Source: Conchocele bisecta (taxonomy: Eukaryota; Mollusca; Bivalvia; Lucinida; Thyasiridae). From it: 64,000 nt of DNA. The position numbers and the translations under genes are program-made. Below the pieces are notes generated by a model. It made no database searches. It had not been told where the DNA came from and saw only the letters and a list, made by a program, of their open reading frames with translations. Where the stretch lies: positions 42,628,242-42,692,241 of the forward strand of contig CM055277.1 of NCBI GenBank assembly GCA_029237695.1, in the 5' to 3' direction. Below are positions 1 to 8,815 of this stretch, piece after piece (the first letter of the stretch is position 1; each line of letters begins with the position of its first letter).

Positions 1-328
1 AAGTAAAATTATCTCCGTGGGAGGTGACATTCGACAGCCTTTAATAATGGACGGACAGACTTAAAGCTGTAAAAATAGCTCACATGACCTAATTTTTTAC
101 GAACAGAAGCACCTGTGGAACATGATCACGCTTATCAACGACGGAAATGCGGCTGATCGATTCTCCCCTGATATTTTTAGTAGACAAAAGTTATATATTT
201 GGAAACGGGTCCATTGAACTCATATGCCAACATGTTTATACACCATTGTAAGGTTCAATATACAACATCAATTAATTAGCCTGATAGTGCCAGTATTCTT
301 TTACCAGTGTACTAAATATTTATGTTAC

Positions 329-656
329 CTGACTGAAGACACATCTATGAAGTCCATGTCACGGTCTTCTGTGTCCACCACTGGTGTCTCCATGGATGTA
401 TGATCCCCCCTGTTACCGGCCATCACTGGGCACTCATTGTCATGGTCTCCACTGCTATCTGCCGTCACTAGTTGTTCCAATACTTCGCCACAAGTACCGA
501 CTTCATGTGTTTGTTGACTTGTCCTTGTGTGTTTACTGACCGTCCTTATGTGTTTGCCGACTGCCCTCATGTGTTTGTTGATTTCCTCTGTCAACCATTC
601 TATATCTGCCTTCAACTCGTTCAGTGTGACCAGTAACTGTCTTTTCCTTAAGATAC
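329..656 (-). CDS. Candidate internal exon, coiled-coil-like and acidic protein of unknown function
   Basis: The minus strand shows an acceptor (TTTTCTAG) just before position 656 and a donor (CAG|GTAACA) just after position 329, with an open frame between. The exon enters one base into a codon and leaves with two bases of a codon. The translation starts with a basic helical stretch (LNELKADIEWLTEEINKH), continues with short repeats rich in His, Thr and Arg (KHIRTVSKHTRT), and ends in an acidic tail. The open frame extends upstream into a dispersed repeat, which is not part of the exon. No family is recognised. Its entry phase is compatible with the last exon of gene A at 16,600, but unrelated genes lie between, so that link is only a possibility. 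Confidence 0.4.
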
Positions 657-694
657 CTAGAAAATCATTGTAACAAATATAAAATAGGAAATTT

Positions 695-778
695 GCCTTT
701 ATGAATGAATGGCGAACAGTGCAGACCCTGATCAGACTGCACGGATGCGCAGGCTGGTCTGGGTCTACACTGGTTGCA
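695..778. repeat. Dispersed ~70-80 bp element with GATCAGACTGCAC core
   Basis: The segment contains imperfect inverted halves (GTGCAGACCCTGATCAGACT and TGGTCTGGGTCTACACTGG). Related copies are visible near 10,735-10,785, 22,885-22,955, 23,100-23,150 and 27,478-27,540. It creates an apparent N-terminal extension on the exon next to it, which should be ignored. Confidence 0.5.
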
Positions 779-1344
779 AATACCATAAGCCCATTTTCTG
801 TAGTCACAGACGAAAATCAAGGGCCATTGTCCAAAGCAAAGTCCAAAATGATTGTTGAAACATTAGAGGTGCAACGATACGGTCAAACCCGTATTGCGAT
901 ATATTGCGATACAACAAACCCATATTGCAATACGTATTGCGATATTCAGGGCTTAAAAATATTCACTTTTCACACTTGCCCGGCCGGGCAAGTACAATTA
1001 TAATTACTCGCCCGGACAAAAAAGCTACTTGCCCAACATTTTAGGAAAATGTAAGTACATGTACATGTATTAATACCTTCAATAAATTAGCTTTTGTACC
1101 AACATTAATACTAGACATTATGTTTGTAAAACATGGATGTGCCCCTCTGGAATACTGGACTCTAACTGGAGAAACTCTTACAAACTTGTTGATGTAAATG
1201 TACACAGACGGATGCACTTACGGAACCTCAAGAGCAAGGCAATATGTCCCCCTGGCAATCAGTAGATGCAATATATGTTTATTAAAAAAATATGATATCA
1301 CTCATTTCAACCATCTCGTTTTGGGTTTGAACATTATTAATTGT
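779..1344. other. No gene seen; short repeats
   Basis: This stretch holds short direct repeats of TATTGCGATAC at about 890-945 and a copy of a motif (GGGCCATTGTCCAAAGCAAA) that recurs at 2,545-2,950. No coding region or splice-bounded exon was recognised. Confidence 0.5.
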
Positions 1345-1358
1345 TCAAGGGGGGGCGG

Positions 1359-1815
1359 CCGGGGCGGGATCAACTGATCCTGAGAATAGTGCTGCAGTAG
1401 CCATTGCTTGTCGTAAAAGGCGACTAAACTGGCTTAACGATTGGGTTCATACTTTCCGGAACCCACTATACCGGATTTGGCCCTCGTGTGCATTTTTGGC
1501 TTTCTTGTATGTGAGAGTTGAGTCGGGCTATGCCCCATATATAAAAGTAAGATTAGCGCTAATCCTATTACTTTTAGGGGATGGGATAAATGATGCTGGT
1601 GTGGCGAGGGCCTGGCACCAGATCAGGTTGTTCTAATTTCAGGACTGAATATATATTTTGATTGTAAATATTGAGTTCTGAAGTTGGGATTTACCCCCCT
1701 TGGACAGGTGGATACGGGACTCGACCCCGTTGGCCCGTCTGCGTGTAGACTCCCTGAGGCTTGTACCTCTATGTCAGAAAAGCGGACGTTAAACCCTATT
1801 CACTCACTCACTCAC
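1359..1815 (-). mobile_element. SINE-like element, ~457 bp, flanked by a 14-bp target duplication
   Basis: The element matches, in inverse orientation, the copy at 51,590-52,052 along its length, from (TCAC)n at one end to a GGGGCGGG end at the other. It contains a tRNA B-box-like motif (GGTCGAGTCCC on the minus strand, seen here as GGGACTCGACCCC). The 14 bases TCAAGGGGGGGCGG lie directly on both sides (1,345-1,358 and 1,816-1,829), which is the mark of a LINE-driven insertion. The family name is not known to me. Confidence 0.65.
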
Positions 1816-1829
1816 TCAAGGGGGGGCGG

Positions 1830-3294
1830 GCTTCACAATTTAATGAAAAGCTGTGGGAAGGGGTGGGGGCTTATACATTTCTAAGGTGAGTTAACAAAAT
1901 TTATCCAGCCCCATTCCCACCCCAACCCCCTTGGTGATAAATAATGACCAGTCCCTTAGATTGGTATTATACTTGTTCAAAATATGAAGCATGAGAACAT
2001 AATAATGACTGATGGATTGCCAATGGTGTTATATGTATGTTCAATAGCAAAATGTGTGGGGTGGATGAGGGAGCTCCCTTGTATATTTAACAATGAAAGT
2101 ACAAACTTTCCTTCACTGGGACACCAATTTGTTCTAATTATTTTGCTACTATAGCGTTTTCATGTTGGACAAGAAAATGGAGTCATGTGTATGAATGTAA
2201 TAACGAGATGATGCCTAAAAAGCAGTATTAATATAAACATAAAATCATATTAAATTTGTTAAAAATTATATTGCTGCAGCTTTTAAATGAGTACTAATGT
2301 ACATACTATTAAGATTATATAGTATTATTCCTTCTTTATCCGTTTATTATAAAGTTATTTTCAAAAATAAATGTTCCACTATAATAAGTCCATTAGTAAA
2401 CAAGAGTTATCTCCCCAAAGTCAGAACAAGACTACTGTCACATACGCACATTTAGGTCTAGAAAGTTCGTTTTTAGTGCAAATTTTTATAACTTCAAACT
2501 CCTTGTTTGGTGTGTAGCACCAGAGGAAGACTATATTTTCTTCAAATGAAGAAAGGGCCATTGTCCAAATCAAAGGGTACGATTTTCTTCAAATGTGTTG
2601 GTGACTGGAGAAATGGGGCTTATGGGATTTGTGACTAGCCTAGCTCCTGATCTTCTAGCATACTCTTACAATCTGTGTTATGTTGAAGAAAGTGCCATTG
2701 TCCAAAGCAAAGGGTCACTGGCTCTCAATAAACTGATAAACAAAATGCAACTCAAATTCCAAAACGATTGTTGAAACAAGTATTTGTAAAATGTTCTTCA
2801 AACAAAGAAAGGGTCATCTGTCCAAAGCAAATGGTTGCTGGCCGTCAATAAACAAAATGCATCTCGGTCCACACAAAAACCCAGAAATTAAACAATGGCT
2901 TGTATGATTTTCTTCAAATGAAGAAAGGGCCATATAGACCAAAGCAAATTTTGATAAAATTTTCGTGTGAACCAACACTGAAAATTGCTTGTGACGGCCA
3001 TTTTCAAGATGGTCACCAAAAGTTACATTTTGATATTTGAAGCCGAAATTTAATCCTTTTTAATGTATTTTTTAATGAAAACATAAAATGAGATAAATCG
3101 GAACATTAACGGTGAGTTTGCAGTATATACGATACTTAAACAACATGGCGGACAATTTATTTTAATTTTACTGAGATAATTGGCAATAAGCTGAAAATGT
3201 TCATGACTACTGTTCCAGCAGCAGCAGTATAGATTCTTTTAATTAAACTGTGTAAAATCACAATCGGCCTATCAGATAATAAATTTGTCATTTT
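1830..3294. other. No gene seen; degenerate repeats
   Basis: No exon-like open frame was recognised. From about 2,545 to 2,950 the motif GAAGAAAGGGCCATTGTCC recurs four times in degenerate form, spaced roughly 120-150 bases apart. The remainder is AT-rich. Confidence 0.45.
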
Positions 3295-4890
3295 TAGCCA
3301 GGTTTTTTTTTTTAAAAATCCAGGCTATTGGATTGGCGAAAGCCGGGTGCTGCGGGCGGGCGGTGCGGCGGCGTCCACAATCAATGTTAAGTTTTCGTGT
3401 TTGAGTCAATTTCTTTGTTACTGTACCACCTAGGACCACCAAACTTTCACAGCTTCATAATCAAGGCGTGCCCACCACATATCACTATCCAACATGTTAC
3501 TTTTTTTTAACTTGACCCATTTTTTCCGCGCAGTCGACTTAGCCATTTTCAATGTTAACTTTTCGCGTTTAAACAATGTTAAGTTTTCGTGTTTAAGTCC
3601 ATTTCTTTGGTACTGTACCACCTAGGACCACCAAACTTTCACAGCTTCATAACCAAGGGGTGCCCACCACATACAACTATCCAACATGTGACCATTTTTT
3701 TTACCTTCACCTATTATTTCTACGTAATTGACTTAGCCATTTTCAACGTTAACTTTTTAACGTACGTCTGGTTTAATTTTTTGGGTTAAAACTTTTTTGT
3801 TATACTATATCTCTGCAACTGCTTCGTCCATTACCTTGAAACTTCACATGGGTGTTTTTATCATCGTCCATATTTTCACTTCTAACCCCCAACCGTGCGG
3901 CCCCTGTGCGCAATGTCAAGGTCAAATTACTTTGAATATTTGTTAAAGTTTTTTCGTGTACTATATCTCTGCAACTGCTTCACCCATTACCTTGATACTT
4001 CACATGGGTGTTTATCATTCATTGTCGCACCCGCTTGCGGAAATAAGCGCGATATCGTCGGCATTTTGGCATACGTCCGTCCGTCCGTACGTCCGTGTGT
4101 CCGGTTAAAGTTTTTTCGTTAAAGTTTTTCCATCTACTATATCCTTTTTTTTAGTGTCCATGCCTCGCCCCAAGGCGCGACATGCAGGCCACGGCCATCT
4201 AGTCTACAAAAAGTGGGTATAATTATGTTATCCAAGTGTCCATGCTTGGAAAAAACCTGGCCTTCGTGGCTTTGCCTCGTTTCTTGTTTTTAACTTGACC
4301 CATTTTTTCCGCGCAGTCGACTTAGCCATTTTCAATGTTAAGTTTTCGCGTTTACAATGTTAAGTTTTCGTGTTTAAGTCCATTTATTTGGTACTGTACC
4401 ACCTAGGACCACTAAACTTTCACAGCTTCATAACCAAGGGGTGTCTACCACATACAACTATCCAACATGTGACCATTTGTTTTACCTTCACCTGTTATTT
4501 CTACGTAATTGACTTAGCCATTTTCAACGTTAACTTTTTAACGTACGTCTGGTTAAAGTTTTTTGGTTAAATTGTTTTCCTTATACTATATCTCTGCAAC
4601 TGCTTCGCCCATTACCTTGAAACTTCACATGGGTGTTTATCATCATCCATATTTTCATTCTACCCCCCCCCAACCGTGCGGCCCCTGTGCCCAATGTCAA
4701 GGTCAAATTACTTTGAATTTTGTGTACTATATCTCTGCAACTGCTTCACCCATTACCTTGATACTTCACATGTGTGTTTATCATCATTGTCGCGCCCGCT
4801 TGCGGAAAGTGCGATATCGTCGGCATTTTGGCATACGTCCGTGTGTCCGGTTAAAGTTTTTTGGTTAAAGTTTTTCCATCTACTATATCT
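3295..4890. repeat. Two diverged copies of a ~0.6-kb dispersed repeat
   Basis: Segments at about 3,540-4,135 and 4,290-4,885 repeat the same order of blocks: TTAAGTTTTCGTGTTTAAGTCC, a block containing ACCACCTAGGACCACC, a block containing CTCTGCAACTGCTTC, then a run of GTCCGTCCG and GGTTAAAGTTTTT. The small open frames here are translations of these blocks and are not genes. Confidence 0.6.
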
Positions 4891-5790
4891 ATTTTTAGCT
4901 CACCTGAGCGAAGCTCATGTGAGCTATTGTTACCGCAATGTATCCGTCGTCGTCCGTGAACATTTTCAAACGTCTTCTCCTCGGTAACCATTGGGTCTAT
5001 AGTCACCAAACTTCATGTTCATGGTCCTTAGGTAGGGGGATTACAAAATTGTTAAAATGACGTCATTGCGTAATCCAAGATGGCCGCCGTCTAAAAATGG
5101 CACAAATTCTTAAAAAATCTTCTCAAGAACCGCCAACCAGATTTCGACAAAACTTGGTAGGAATGATCGATGTACATTGCTCTTTCAAAGTTGTTAAAAT
5201 GGTGACCCCGGGATCAAAAATGGGCGTGGCTAAGTTGTTATTTCGACATAGCCATGTCGTTATTTCAACATAGCTATGTCGTTATTTCGACATATAAAAC
5301 AATTCTAGGTGACACGTATCGGCTTTCGTACAACGACTTAGCTATGTCGTTATAACGACATAGCTATATACTAAGTCATTTGACTTTTCAATGTATTTAT
5401 GTCGACAAAGATCCAATATGGCCGCCAATATGGCCGCCAAGTTGACTTTCCAATGTATTTATGTCGATAAAGATATAATATGGCCGCCAAGATGGCCACA
5501 AAAATGCTTGAAACGGCATAACTTCTGTACGAATTGACATAGGAAGGCGATCTTGGGGTCTAGATATAGGGTTTTGGGGCCATAGAATCCGTCCTGTAGT
5601 GAAATCCATGTTTCGAAGTATTCTTTTGCATATAAATCCAATATGGCCGCCAAAATGATAGAAATGGCATAATTTCTGAACAAATGGTCATAGGAAGGTG
5701 ATATTGGGGTGTCCATGTATAGGTTTTTGGGGTCATAGAATTCGTTGCTGCGCCACTCATGAAAATACCACATTTGGTGCTCACTCGATG
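4891..5790 (-). repeat. Dispersed repeat starting with an AGCTCACCTGAGC stem-loop
   Basis: The left edge is a stem-loop (GAGC-GAA-GCTC core) that, read on the minus strand, ends GTGAGCTAAAAA. The same kind of terminus is found at 18,954, 33,635 and 52,830. Further right are repeated AATATGGCCGCCAA blocks (5,405-5,720). No coding sequence was recognised. Confidence 0.45.
5235..5372. repeat. Fold-back made of TAGCTATGTCGTTAT units
   Basis: Short units reading GACATAGCTATGTCGTTAT occur in both orientations across this segment, so it can fold on itself. It looks like a small palindromic MITE or a simple inverted array. Confidence 0.45.
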
Positions 5791-5799
5791 AAATAACAT

Positions 5800-6385
5800 T
5801 CGATCATACATGGAAAAAAAATCCTATATATAGTTATACATGTAGTAATGAATTATTGGTGAATGTCCTTCCGTTTTTTTTTGTTTTTTTTCTATTATCT
5901 TTTTTGTTTCTTTTTTCTACTTATTTCGACATACATACAATAAGTCTGTCGATTCTGAAAAGCCATGCGGCCAGTGGTGCTACTGCTACAGTGTTCCTTT
6001 TTGGTATTTTGTGAATAGTGCCCGTGGCGTGATATTGGGAAAAATGCATTGTAAATAGGCTGAATTGGAAAAGCCCATTGTTTCTGTTGTTGCAGTAATG
6101 GCCAATTTGTACCCGGGCAATTTCGTCCCCGGTCAATTTTATTTCTCAGTCTTAATTTATTTTTTTTAACTTTCGATTATGAACTTTTCTTTGGAATTTG
6201 GGGAAAAAACATACATTTTTCAATTGGGAATGGGGCTGAAAATCGGCCAAAAAGATTTGATTGATTGAATGGGTTTTTACGTCTGTTCAACAGCAAGGTC
6301 ATTTACAGACGGGCACGGCCAAAAAGGAACACTGGCTACTACATGTATAATATATGTTTGTTAAATACATTGTACGTGTACAAAC
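5800..6385. other. No exon recognised
   Basis: The stretch is T-rich. At 6,255-6,325 it contains a fragment of the SINE-like family (TGATTGATTGAATGGGTTTTTACGTC, then an ACAGACGGGC block). It lies downstream of the last recognisable exon of gene B; recombinase-domain exons expected after that exon were not found here or further left. Confidence 0.45.
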
Positions 6386-7093
6386 CTTGTGCCTTGAACT
6401 TCATGACTTCTTCTTCTGTTGTAGAGTGTGAGCCCTGCCATGGCAATACCAGCTCCCTCTTTGAAGTTGCCGTTTGTCGTGTTGCCAACATCAAAGTCAT
6501 TAAGCTTTGCTTTCATGAATTCAGTCGGGGCTTTAACATCAGTTGGCAGAGGAAGAGCTTTACTTTTGTTCATTGATTTTTCTACTAAGACTTCTCTCGT
6601 AAGTCTGGTGACCTCAGTGTGCCAACGGATTCCCATTAGTGTCAGAAATTCTTTGCCTTCCTTTTTCATTCCTATATTCTCGTTGACTATGCCCAAAGCA
6701 AACTTTGCCGATGCCAGCCGCTTGATGTCGTAACCTAGCTTAATGCTGTTCGAGGGCGACTGTAGATCTTCCTCATCATCTGAATTTTGCTTCGAACATT
6801 TCAATGCTGCCACTAGAAAGTAGTCAAAGTATTTTGGGGCAACAAAGGTTGTCATGTCTAGGTTCTTGCCTGTTACTGATGTCAACTGTATTAATAGTTT
6901 AGCGGCGAGTCTCATGACACTGGAAGTGTAATATCTCCGCATCACCTTGTTTCCGATATTTCTTTTGATCCACTGGTTTCCAAGATTAACAATCAACTTG
7001 TCTTCTTTCGCAACTTTTGATGTTTCATCATTTACCATTATGGTGTACACCTCTTTCACCAACATTTCTACAGCCTCGGATGGCACTCTATTA

Positions 7094-7133
7094 GCAATAA
7101 TATCTGACTGAACGCAATAATACCTGACTGAAC
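7094..7133 (-). repeat. 20-bp tandem duplication inside gene B
   Basis: GCAATAATATCTGACTGAAC is followed at once by GCAATAATACCTGACTGAAC. Twenty is not a multiple of three. With only one copy, the frame before and after would join as ...SDIIANRVPSEAV..., which resembles the corresponding stretch in gene A. The copies differ by one base, so the duplication is unlikely to be a sequencing artefact. Confidence 0.8.
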
Positions 7134-7609
7134 AACCAGATATGTCAAACTATTATCCATTCTATCGTCTTTACCTGAACAACTTTTACTGTGTCTTTTC
7201 AGGTTTCTTTTCAGAATCCAGCCTAAACAGCATGAGCATGGCCCATAGTTATCCATATTGAAGAATTTTTCATTTTCATCTAGTTCTTTTCTTCTGAGAA
7301 GACGGATTTGGCCTTTTTTTTGGTGATTCACATTTAAGTTGTTCAAATGATTTCCCTGGAGTCGTAACAGTTCAATCATCCTCTTCCTTTCTGTGACATT
7401 ATCCTCCAGTTCTTGTATTTCTTGTACCTCCTTCTCATTTGCATGTTTTTTACCAAACAGATGGTGGGAGAAATTTGTCTGTGTTACTTTACAGAATAAG
7501 CAAACACTTGTAGAGTTATAAACGCGATCAGTTTTTTTTAGCTCTGCCAAGTTTTGTTGTTTTACTTTTAACTATCTTTGCAACATATATTTCTTCATTG
7601 ACAATGTCT

Positions 7610-8190
7610 GGTATCTTTTCAATTAGGTCATCTTCACATTCATTTTGCACCAGCCCAGAATCACCCGTATCATCCTCAGAGTCAGTATGAAGACTGTTGT
7701 CATGTTGTTTCTTTTCATTCACAATGTCTGGCACCTTTTCAGTTAAGTCATCTTCACATTCATTATCTGTCTCATCCTCATAGTTAGTATGAAGACTGTT
7801 GTCACGTTGTTTAAACAACACGACAACAATGTCTGGCACCTTTTCAATTAAGTCATCTTCACATTCATTATCCGTATCATCCACATAGTCAGTATGAAGA
7901 CTGTCGTCATGTTGTTTCTCTTCATTCACAATGTCTGGCACCTTTTCAATTAAGTCATCTTCACATTCATTGTCCGTATCATCCACATAGTCAGTATGAA
8001 GACTGTCGTCATGTTGTTTCTCTTCATTCACAATGTCTGGCACCTTTTCAATTAAGTCCATCTTCACATTCATTATCCGTATCATCCACATAGTCAGTAT
8101 GAAGACTGTCGTCATGTTGTTTCTCTTCATTCACAATGTCTGGCACCTTTTCAATTAAGTCATCTTCACATTCATTATCAGGGTTCTCCC
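7610..8190 (-). repeat. 102-bp (34-residue) coding tandem repeat of gene B
   Basis: About five and a half units are present, each encoding an acidic block with the key residues NECEDDLIEKVPDIV. The spacing between equivalent bases (7,871 and 7,973) is 102, a multiple of three. The fourth unit in reading order differs (VVVLFKQRDN). One unit carries an extra C at 8,058-8,059 that shifts the frame. The left part of the first unit joins a dispersed repeat containing GGGGGGTCCCCATGCCCCCC. Confidence 0.8.
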
Positions 8191-8621
8191 CAGGAATAAT
8201 TTTCAGCCCTAACTTTTCCAAATTGAACCAACCAAACGAGCGGCTTAGCCGCGAGACGCTAGGGGGGTCCCCATGCCCCCCCATAAAAAATTTGATTTCT
8301 AGAAGCTGTATAGTGCATTCTGAGGTGCAATTTAAACTAATGAACTGATGAATTAAAAGTGCCTTTTCCCACTTATATCAAGTAAATTGACATAATATCC
8401 ATCTGCAAAGTTAGTGACACAAAAGACGTATTAAAATGTTTGAATCACTTGTTAGGCGTCATTTAAAAAATATTCTTGTATTATCATTTTGTCATGACTC
8501 GTGAAACCTCTATTATTAAGGGATATATAATAACATTAGCAAATAGACAATAACTAGCAACTATTTATTACCAGTCACCTCTTTCCTGGGTAGAACCAGT
8601 ACTGGAACAAAATTCAAAATA
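8191..8621. other. Gap between gene B and the hAT-type gene
   Basis: The left part belongs to a dispersed repeat with GGGGGGTCCCCATGCCCCCC. The rest is AT-rich and would be the 3' untranslated region and downstream flank of the hAT-type gene, whose stop codon is at 8,622-8,624 on the minus strand. Confidence 0.4.
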
Positions 8622-8815
8622 TTAAATAATTAATCTTCGGTTCTTTGCTTTTGCCCACTCGTCGGCTGCCCCCTCCAGGATGGCTGGGAGGCTGCTGGAA
8701 TCATGCTCTGGGCCCTGGATGCTAATCAGCATCAAGCTCTCCAACATGGCCTCCCCCAACTGGTTCCTGCCAGGCGTTTTAATCCTTTTCAGGGCTGAAA
8801 ATCCTCTCTCGCAAT
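8622..8815 (-). CDS. Last exon of the hAT-derived gene
   Basis: The acceptor is GTGTTTCAG before 8,815. The exon supplies the last two bases of an Asp codon and continues CERGFSALKRIKTPGRNQL, the core of the hAT dimerisation motif. It ends NRRLII followed by TAA at 8,624-8,622. The coding length is 194 bases. Confidence 0.75.

Larger units (their letters stand above)
6386..8190 (-). pseudogene. Gene B: degraded paralogue of the zinc-finger/tyrosine-recombinase-like family
   Basis: This large exon parallels the main exon of gene A. In order it has a tandem acidic 34-residue repeat, a C-x2-C..H..H finger (VCLFCK ... HH), a second finger starting YGPCSCC, a helical region (LGYDIKRLASAKFA), and a box-I-like motif (LYNRRRSHE). 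It ends at a donor ACAAG|GTTTGT, six codons and two bases after RRRS, exactly where gene A ends its exon. The frame is broken three times: an extra base at 8,058-8,059 in the repeat, an A8 run at 7,532-7,539, and a 20-bp tandem duplication at 7,094-7,133. The exons that would encode the catalytic C-terminus are not visible downstream. I infer a relic, although assembly indels could explain the first two breaks. The function is unknown; the assignment rests on similarity to gene A. Confidence 0.65.

Noticed and set aside
3430..4987. Several 60-100 codon frames
   Set aside because: They repeat with the dispersed repeat copies at 3.5 and 4.3 kb and show no protein-like conservation.
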